Below, one piece after another: positions 1 through 5,056 of a stretch of 7,718 nt of DNA (the first letter of the stretch is position 1; each line of letters begins with the position of its first letter). The translations under genes were made by a program, and so were the position numbers. The notes beneath the pieces are model-generated. The model worked only from the letters and a program-made list of their open reading frames with translations. It was not told the origin of the DNA and searched no databases. This DNA comes from CAYWNK01 sp047639615 (GTDB taxonomy: Bacteria; Planctomycetota; UBA1135; GCA-002686595): contig JBLIOL010000271.1 in the NCBI GenBank assembly GCA_047639615.1, positions 1 through 7,718 on the forward strand, given 5' to 3'.

Positions 1-3
1 AAA

Positions 4-61
4 GCCGCCACTTGGCGCCCGTTGGTTCGACTAAGTAGAGTTTTTGGCGCCAAGTGGCGGC
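4..61 (-). terminator. Perfect 16-bp inverted repeat spanning the kinase stop codon; candidate intrinsic terminator
   Basis: Positions 4-19 and 46-61 are exact reverse complements (arm GCCGCCACTTGGCGCC), separated by 26 nt. In the minus-strand transcript the first arm codes for the kinase residues PPLGA, the loop contains the TAG stop (31-33), and the second arm is followed by TTT at the window edge. A GC-rich stem followed by T residues fits a rho-independent terminator, but the loop is much longer than usual and the length of the T tract cannot be seen. It could instead be a palindromic repeat or a bidirectional terminator shared with a gene off the left edge. Confidence 0.55.
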
Positions 62-2310
62 ATTTGGTGCGGCTCAGTATTGTCGCTGGCGCGCACTAGC
101 GCGCGGCTGACGTGCGTCGAGAGCTCAGACGGCGTAAACGGCTTGCGCAGGTAATCTGCGTGGTGCTTATCGATAGCCTCACGCACCTGCGGGTCGTCGT
201 TGAAGCCCGACATGAACACGATCGCGAGCTCGGGGCGCGTCGCGAGCAGCCGGTCGGCCGTCTCGCCACCCGAAAGACCCGGCATTACCACGTCCGAGAG
301 CAGCAGATGAATCGGGCCGTCGTAGCCCGCGCTCACCTCCAGGGCTTCATCTCCGCAGCTGGCTTCGAGCACGTCGTAGCCTGCCTCGGTGAGCGCGCGA
401 ATGGCCAGGTTGAGCACGCTCATCTCATCCTCGACCACCAGGATCGTCTCACCACGAATGGCGCCGCCGGTGCTCGTATTGAGGACTACGGTCTCGGCTT
501 CTTCGCGGCCCACGTGCAGGGGTAGCCGGATTTCGAAGGTCGTGCCGCGTGCGGAGGTCGAAACTAGTGCCAGCTCGCCGCAGCTCTGCTTGATGATGCC
601 GTAGGCCGTGGAGAGGCCTAGGCCCGAGCCCTTGTGCTTGTCCTTAGTCGTGAAGAAGGGTTCAAAGATGCGGTCCTGTGCCTCCGTCGGAATGCCGCTA
701 CCGTCATCGCTGATCGAGAGCACCACGATGCTCTCCCCAGGTGCGCCGAGGGCCGGCCGCTCCAGATGCGTGCGGAGCCAGATGTTGCCGCCGCTCGGCA
801 TGGCATCGCGCGAGTTGAGCACGAGGTTGAGCACCACCTGTTCGATCAAGGCCACGTCCACGCGCACAAGGGATGTGCTGGCTTGCAGATCCTGGTGCAA
901 CTCGATGCGCTCATCGAACATCAGTCGCAGCATCTTCTCCATGGTGGCCACGAGCACGTTCAACTGCACCGTGGTCTGATCCATGGGCTGCAAGCGGCTG
1001 AAAGCCAATAGCTGGCGAGTCAGGCTCTTGGCGCTTTCGCCGGAGTTCACGATCTCTTTGATGTCAGCCTGCAGCGGGCTATCGCTGGGGATTTCGCCCG
1101 AGAGCAATTCCGAGTAGCCAAGAATCGACGTCAGCATGTTGTTGAAGTCGTGCGCGATAGCACCGGCCAATTGACCGACGGACTCCATCTTCTGACTCTG
1201 CCTGAGCTGCTCCTCAAGGAGTTTGTTCTCTGCCACGACGGTGACTTGGGCTAGTAGCTTGGCGAGCTCGCTTGCGAAGCGCTTTTCGTCCTCGCTCCAC
1301 TCGCTGTTATCCGCGCGTTCCAAACGCAGGGTTCCGATCTGCTGGCCGGAGGCGTTGGACGGAACGAGCAAGCAACTGGTGCTGTCGACATGCAGTGCGG
1401 GGCCCACTTGGTCGCGGGTCTCCGGTGAATGCAGCTTGTCGAAGACGAGGCTCTTCGGTTGCGCGTCGAGCTTCAGGGACTTCCAGGTCCAGAGCGGCGG
1501 CGTTTCGGAGCACTCGGGCACGCCGGCTACTTTGGCAAGCGCACTCTTGCTCTTGTTCATGGACCAGAAACTGACCGCTTGGCAGTCGAGCATCTGGACG
1601 GCGGTGGCGCACAGTCGTTGGGCTGCGCGCGGCGTGTCGGCGAGCAGGACTTCTTCCAGGCGCACCGCATGCAGCATCGCAGCTTCAAAGCGTTGCTCGC
1701 GTTCCGCGCGCTGGCGTTCGACCTGCACGGCGGTGACTTGATCGGTCACGTCATGCAGGCTGCCCACGATGCGTGGTCCCGAGCCCTCCGGGCCCGGTCG
1801 CTCGGCGAACTCGAGGGACATGCGGCGTTGCATGCCATTCACTTGGAAACGCACCTCGCAGTGGCCTTGGCCGTGATGACAGCGTGCGCGCTCGAGTGTT
1901 GCGAGCAGCGCGGACTCATCCGCGGGGTGCACGGCCTGCAGCAGTACCGCCAAGTCCGCAGGGACCGACGGCGGCACATCGATCAGCTTGTAGAGGTCGC
2001 TCGACCACCAATGGCGCTCCTGTTCCGGTTCCCAAACCCAGAGACCAACCTGAGCCGCCTGGACACCGCCCCCACGGGGCGTGGGCGGCGTCAGGGTGTA
2101 CTCAGGGGCCGTAGGGGAGTGATCCAGGCGCTTGTTAGAGCGCTGACTGAGCCACCACGCAACGCCCACGGTGAGGGCGCCAATTAGCAGTCCAGCTACC
2201 GGAGCGGGGTCCAGTAAGCCGGCGATTGCAAGGGGGGGATTCTCCAACAGGCGGTGCCCAGGGCATGACTGGGCGGTGAGGTGACCAATGTGAATACTCG
2301 TATTGGGCAA
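31..2310 (-). CDS. Membrane-anchored hybrid sensor histidine kinase (TM-PAS-GAF-HisKA-HATPase-REC)
   Basis: This is a 759-residue hybrid sensor kinase that autophosphorylates on His and carries its own receiver. In order: one transmembrane helix at about residues 36-54, followed by a basic stretch (SQRSNKR) that puts the rest in the cytoplasm; a PAS fold at about 82-190; a charged, probably coiled-coil linker at about 190-215; a GAF-like domain at about 220-358; a dimerisation/H box with IAHDFNN (His387); an ATPase domain with N box NLVLNSRDAM (495-504), G1 DDGSGI (535-540), F box FEPFFTTK (549-556) and G2 GSGLGLS (561-567); and a complete receiver at about 622-738 with acidic Asp628, phospho-acceptor Asp673, Ser701 and Lys723. 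The HDFNN H box followed by a C-terminal receiver resembles CckA-like hybrid kinases. All catalytic residues look intact. The start is TTG at 2310, with AGGG directly abutting it, so the N-terminus is uncertain; an in-frame stop lies shortly upstream. It is divergent from the response regulator at 2521. The signal sensed is unknown. Confidence 0.93.
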   Translation of the reverse strand: MPNTSIHIGHLTAQSCPGHRLLENPPLAIAGLLDPAPVAGLLIGALTVGVAWWLSQRSNKRLDHSPTAPEYTLTPPTPRGGGVQAAQVGLWVWEPEQERHWWSSDLYKLIDVPPSVPADLAVLLQAVHPADESALLATLERARCHHGQGHCEVRFQVNGMQRRMSLEFAERPGPEGSGPRIVGSLHDVTDQVTAVQVERQRAEREQRFEAAMLHAVRLEEVLLADTPRAAQRLCATAVQMLDCQAVSFWSMNKSKSALAKVAGVPECSETPPLWTWKSLKLDAQPKSLVFDKLHSPETRDQVGPALHVDSTSCLLVPSNASGQQIGTLRLERADNSEWSEDEKRFASELAKLLAQVTVVAENKLLEEQLRQSQKMESVGQLAGAIAHDFNNMLTSILGYSELLSGEIPSDSPLQADIKEIVNSGESAKSLTRQLLAFSRLQPMDQTTVQLNVLVATMEKMLRLMFDERIELHQDLQASTSLVRVDVALIEQVVLNLVLNSRDAMPSGGNIWLRTHLERPALGAPGESIVVLSISDDGSGIPTEAQDRIFEPFFTTKDKHKGSGLGLSTAYGIIKQSCGELALVSTSARGTTFEIRLPLHVGREEAETVVLNTSTGGAIRGETILVVEDEMSVLNLAIRALTEAGYDVLEASCGDEALEVSAGYDGPIHLLLSDVVMPGLSGGETADRLLATRPELAIVFMSGFNDDPQVREAIDKHHADYLRKPFTPSELSTHVSRALVRASDNTEPHQMPPLGAKNST

Positions 2311-2337
2311 CCCTAACGTATTTGACGTTTTCTAGCC

Positions 2338-2366
2338 TTGTCGTACGCGGCGTTTCGGGTTCTGAT
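2338..2366 (+). promoter_or_regulatory. Candidate sigma-70-like promoter for the response regulator
   Basis: TTGTCG (2338-2343) matches the -35 consensus at 4 of 6 positions and TCTGAT (2361-2366) matches the -10 consensus at 4 of 6, with an ideal 17-bp spacer. The -10 overlaps the palindrome CTGATCAG. This would give a leader of about 145 nt before the ATG at 2521. Matches this weak occur by chance, so it is only a candidate. Confidence 0.25.
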
Positions 2367-2392
2367 CAGTACACCTGTTTTTCTCGAGAAGA

Positions 2393-2428
2393 GTTCAATT
2401 CCCCCTACCAATTACGGGGTTCGAATTC
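2393..2428. repeat. Two imperfect direct repeats GTTC(G)AATTC, candidate regulator sites
   Basis: GTTCAATTC at 2393-2401 and GTTCGAATTC at 2419-2428 are near-identical direct copies whose starts are 26 bp apart, downstream of the candidate promoter and upstream of the response regulator gene. OmpR-family regulators commonly bind direct repeats as head-to-tail dimers, usually with closer spacing (about 10-11 bp centre to centre), so the match to that model is partial. Assignment as a binding site is inference. Confidence 0.2.
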
Positions 2429-2506
2429 GGCGTGTGATGCTGGCGGCAGCAGGCTAACCAGCTAAGTGCTATTCGGAACCTCGTTTGCCAGACCGGCGCC
2501 CAGCCC

Positions 2507-2512
2507 AAGGAG
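2507..2512 (+). promoter_or_regulatory. Shine-Dalgarno sequence AAGGAG fixing the regulator start
   Basis: AAGGAG lies 8 nt before the ATG at 2521, a near-consensus ribosome binding site. It selects that ATG over an in-frame TTG at 2485, which would add 12 residues that are not part of the receiver fold. It is the clearest ribosome binding site in the window. Confidence 0.85.
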
Positions 2513-2520
2513 TTGTATCC

Positions 2521-3216
2521 ATGAAGATTCTCATCATCGATGACGAGCCCAGCGTCTGTTCATATACCGCTCGGGTTCTAGCTCAACATGACCATGATTC
2601 ACAATCAGCCGGTTCCTATGAAGAGGGAATGCAGCTGCTGAATGAGCCCAGCGAAGATGGATGGGATTTGATCCTGCTGGACATTTCCCTGCCGGGGCGC
2701 AGTGGGTACGAGTTCCTGCAGGACATCCGAAAGGAGGGTTCCAAGGTGCCCGTGATCTTCCTTACGGGTCACGGCGCGGTGGACTATCGCGTCAAGGGGC
2801 TCAACCTCGGCGCGGACGACTTCATCGCCAAGCCCTTCGAGTCCAAAGAACTGATCGCACGCATCGAAGCTGTGGCACGCCGCAGCCAGTCGATCCCCAC
2901 CTACACCCTGGGTGAACTCAAGATCGATCCCGCCCGTCAATTGGTCATGCGCGGCGAGCAACGCCTGGACATGACCCCGCGCGAGTTCGCCGTGCTCCTG
3001 GAGCTGATCTGGGCCGAAGGCCGAGTAGTCAGCAAGAATCGCCTGCTCAGCAATGTGTGGGGCATGGAGCATGATCCCGGGACCAAGATCGTCGAGGTCC
3101 AGATCGCGCGTCTGCGCAAGAAGCTGGGCGCTGGGTCACAACCGGCCATCGAGACCGTGGTGGGTGAGGGATATCGGCTCATGGCGTCCCGCTCCCGGGA
3201 CTTGTCCACCTCCTAG
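2521..3216 (+). CDS. OmpR/PhoB-family response regulator (REC + winged helix)
   Basis: This is a 231-residue two-component response regulator that, when phosphorylated, should bind DNA as a dimer to control transcription. The receiver domain (about 1-118) starts with MKILIIDDEP and has acidic pocket residues Asp7/Asp8, phospho-acceptor Asp54 (LILLD), Thr82 (LTGHG) and Lys104 (AKPF), all as expected for an active receiver. The C-terminal trans_reg_C winged helix (about 129-222) has TPREFAVLLEL, the probable recognition helix around VEVQIARLRKKL, and the closing wing GEGYRL. Length and layout are normal for the family. The ATG at 2521 follows AAGGAG. The divergent hybrid kinase is the obvious candidate partner, and the NtrC-like gene follows after 119 bp with no convincing terminator between, so co-transcription is possible. 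Target genes cannot be deduced. Confidence 0.95.
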   Translation: MKILIIDDEPSVCSYTARVLAQHDHDSQSAGSYEEGMQLLNEPSEDGWDLILLDISLPGRSGYEFLQDIRKEGSKVPVIFLTGHGAVDYRVKGLNLGADDFIAKPFESKELIARIEAVARRSQSIPTYTLGELKIDPARQLVMRGEQRLDMTPREFAVLLELIWAEGRVVSKNRLLSNVWGMEHDPGTKIVEVQIARLRKKLGAGSQPAIETVVGEGYRLMASRSRDLSTS

Positions 3217-3223
3217 AGCCCTT

Positions 3224-3252
3224 TTTAGTGCTTCGGGCCGGCGGGTTACAAT
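3224..3252 (+). promoter_or_regulatory. Weak candidate promoter ahead of the NtrC-like gene
   Basis: TACAAT at 3247-3252 matches the -10 consensus at 5 of 6 positions. The hexamer 17 bp upstream (TTTAGT, 3224-3229) matches the -35 poorly. If real, it would let the NtrC-like gene be transcribed separately from the response regulator. A poor -35 is what one expects of an activator-dependent promoter, but also of chance. Confidence 0.22.
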
Positions 3253-3290
3253 TCCGTTCGGCGAGTCATGAGCCCTCCGCGGTCGACATG

Positions 3291-3307
3291 TCCTCTTGTT
3301 ATGAGGA
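3291..3307 (+). other. Small leader stem-loop upstream of the NtrC-like gene
   Basis: TCCTC (3291-3295) and GAGGA (3303-3307) can pair around a 7-nt loop, 28 nt before the ATG at 3336. The stem is only 5 bp and has no T tract, so it is not a terminator. It may be chance. Confidence 0.15.
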
Positions 3308-3335
3308 ATTCTCGGAAGCAAGCAGGGCGTAAAGC

Positions 3336-5054
3336 ATGAGTCGCGTTCTTCTAATTGGATGTGATCCTGCTGACGCAGCGATCATCGGGTCGAATCTACT
3401 CCAAGCGCGCCACCAGGCATCCATCCACGACCTGGATGAGCCCGGCATTGACGAGGTGCTCGCCTACCCATGGGATGCGATTGTGACCCCGTCCCGGGGA
3501 CCATCAGGCACCTTCGTCACCCAGTTGGCTGACCGGGTCAGCTCCCAGCCATGGCGAGCGACCGCGTCCCTGCTGGTCTTTGAGTCACCGGCTCAAGAAC
3601 CCGATGCCGGTAAGGACGCCTTCATCTCGGGTGCGGACCAGTTCGTGGACCGCGCCCACATCGAGGCCCTGGTGCCGGCGCTGGAATCCAGCCTGCGCCA
3701 GGCTCGACGCCTAGCGGAAGGAGCCGAGCACATGCGCAACGCCGCAAGTGCCCTGCGTACCCCGGAGGTGATTTCCGACGAGGAACTCACCCCGCATGTG
3801 CCCGCCATAGAAGAGGAGCCCTGCGGCTGCCTCGTGGTCAACGGGCACGGCGATGTGATCGCCTCGGATCTGCGTTCTGGCCAACTGCTCGGGCATGAGC
3901 CCGGCGGCTGGAGCCTCGGCGACTTGGCACCCGCGGGTGCCCTGCTCGTTCCCTTTCGAAGAGCGCGCCATACACAGTCACAGGGAGAGCCTTTCGAGAC
4001 CAGCCCGAAGCGAGCTGGCTGCACTCTCACCCTGCGTTCGACTTTCATTCCAGTGGGTGGGGGCAACACGATCGTGTTGCTCCATCAGCTCAACCCCAAT
4101 CAATCACGCAGCGTGGCACCCGGTCCTGGTTTGCCGGCCACCTGGATGCAGACCATTGCGCGAGCACGCCGCAGCCTGGGAGCGAGCCGTGTGTTTTCTT
4201 CTAGTGCGGCGGGTAGGAAGCTCCGCGGTGAAGTTCGTGAGCACGCGCAAAGTCGCACTCCGCTAACGATCGCCGGTGAGATCGGCGTCGGCCGCTCCTC
4301 TATCGCCCGTTGCGTGCACTTCGAAAACCCCATGGCGGGGCGCTTGGTAGAGATTCGCGCCACTGCCTTCTCGGACGTGGGCCTCGAGCGTGAGCTCTTC
4401 GGACCGCGCGGTGCCCTGGCTAGCCTCAGTTTGGCCGACACGCTCCTGATCGATCACATCGAGTGCATGCCGAGCGTCCTCCAGCAGCGTCTGGCTGCTT
4501 GCATGAATCCGAGCAACCACACATACCTGAAGGCGCGCCTGATGGTGACCACCAACGTGGACATGGAGGGCATTCTCCCCGAGCTGACCGCGGCCCTGGG
4601 ATTCACTGTGCTGCGTGTGCCGAGCCTGCGTCAACGCCAAGAGGACATCCCTGACTTGGCCCGCGAGGTGCTTATCGCGAGCGGCTTCACCCAGCCTCTG
4701 CCCACGATCGATGCCGCGGCCATGAACCTGCTCCAGCGGGCCGAGTTGGCCGAGAATCTCGAGGACCTGGAACGTGCTCTGCGCAGCGCCATTCAAGCTG
4801 CCGACGGCGAGACGATCGGCGTCGAGCACTTGCCTACCGAACTCTCATCGGGTTCGCGCATGGAGGCCAAGGAGTGGTGCGACGCACCCTGGTCGATCAC
4901 CGACGATGACCCCATCAGCCTCGATGTCTACGAGCGCAAAGTAATCCTGCGCGCCCTCGCCAGCTGCCGCGGTGACAAGGTCGCTGCCGCACAATTGCTC
5001 GAGGTCGGTCGTAGCACCCTCTACCGCAAACTGCGGCACTTGGGCTTGGACTGA
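3336..5054 (+). CDS. Degenerate NtrC-like regulator: pseudo-receiver, PAS-like, inactivated AAA+, Fis-type HTH
   Basis: This 572-residue protein has the layout of a sigma-54 enhancer-binding protein but lacks its chemistry. Residues 1-127 look like a receiver (MSRVLLIGCDP) without phospho-acceptor (DAIVTPS around 47-53, no Asp) and without the KP motif (FVDRAH). Residues about 162-252 look PAS-like (CGCLVVNGHGDVIASD). The AAA+ region (about 285-500) aligns clearly with NtrC: Walker A is GEIGVGRSS (314-322; Lys to Arg320), ELFG is kept (353-356), the GAFTGA loop is absent, Walker B is LLIDHI (370-375; Glu to His374), sensor I VTTN is kept (404-407), both FR..L..RL arginine-finger positions are gone, LRQRQEDIP is kept (431-439), and the VREL arginine is Glu476. 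The Fis-type HTH (about 529-571; AAAQLLEVGRSTLYRKLRHLGL) is well conserved. It should bind DNA, but probably neither hydrolyses ATP nor contacts sigma-54. The ATG at 3336 is preceded by AGGG 8 nt upstream. The frame is open throughout, arguing against a pseudogene. Confidence 0.9.
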   Translation: MSRVLLIGCDPADAAIIGSNLLQARHQASIHDLDEPGIDEVLAYPWDAIVTPSRGPSGTFVTQLADRVSSQPWRATASLLVFESPAQEPDAGKDAFISGADQFVDRAHIEALVPALESSLRQARRLAEGAEHMRNAASALRTPEVISDEELTPHVPAIEEEPCGCLVVNGHGDVIASDLRSGQLLGHEPGGWSLGDLAPAGALLVPFRRARHTQSQGEPFETSPKRAGCTLTLRSTFIPVGGGNTIVLLHQLNPNQSRSVAPGPGLPATWMQTIARARRSLGASRVFSSSAAGRKLRGEVREHAQSRTPLTIAGEIGVGRSSIARCVHFENPMAGRLVEIRATAFSDVGLERELFGPRGALASLSLADTLLIDHIECMPSVLQQRLAACMNPSNHTYLKARLMVTTNVDMEGILPELTAALGFTVLRVPSLRQRQEDIPDLAREVLIASGFTQPLPTIDAAAMNLLQRAELAENLEDLERALRSAIQAADGETIGVEHLPTELSSGSRMEAKEWCDAPWSITDDDPISLDVYERKVILRALASCRGDKVAAAQLLEVGRSTLYRKLRHLGLD

Positions 5055-5056
5055 GT

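Larger units (their letters stand above)
2311..2520. promoter_or_regulatory. Divergent intergenic control region between sensor kinase and response regulator
   Basis: No gene is visible in these 210 bp, which must hold the promoters of both divergent genes. Visible elements are a possible sigma-70-like plus-strand promoter (2338-2366), short palindromes CTGATCAG (2362-2369), TTCTCGAGAA (2381-2390) and CGAATTCG (2422-2429), two similar direct copies of GTTC(G)AATTC (2393-2401 and 2419-2428), and a small GCTGG/CCAGC stem (2439-2462) in the regulator leader. The region is noticeably richer in A+T than the flanking genes. Autoregulation by the OmpR-type regulator is plausible but is inferred from arrangement only. 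Confidence 0.6.

Noticed and set aside
1429..2187. 252-codon open frame on the plus strand
   Set aside because: It lies wholly opposite the kinase PAS/GAF coding region, resembles no family, and is the kind of antisense frame expected in GC-rich coding DNA.
2415..2432. tRNA T-arm-like sequence GGTTCGAAT
   Set aside because: The flanking bases do not form the 5-bp T stem, and no acceptor or anticodon stem is present.
2436..2457. Stretch resembling the 5' part of 16S rRNA (GCTGGCGGCAG..GGCTAAC)
   Set aside because: The likeness covers about 20 nt only and stops at once on both sides; no rRNA gene or fragment can be supported.
2485..2520. 12-residue N-terminal extension of the response regulator from a TTG
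   Set aside because: AAGGAG sits 8 nt before the ATG at 2521, and the receiver fold begins exactly at MKILIIDDE.
3195..3226. Possible terminator after the response regulator (TTTTT at 3222-3226)
   Set aside because: No stable GC-rich stem precedes the T run; only short, tightly looped pairings can be drawn.
4263..4829. 188-codon open frame on the minus strand
   Set aside because: It is antisense to the recognisable AAA+ region of the NtrC-like protein and has no domain of its own.
3336..5054. NtrC-like gene as a pseudogene
   Set aside because: No stop or frameshift over 572 codons, the HTH and several AAA+ structural motifs are preserved, and the losses sit specifically at catalytic positions.
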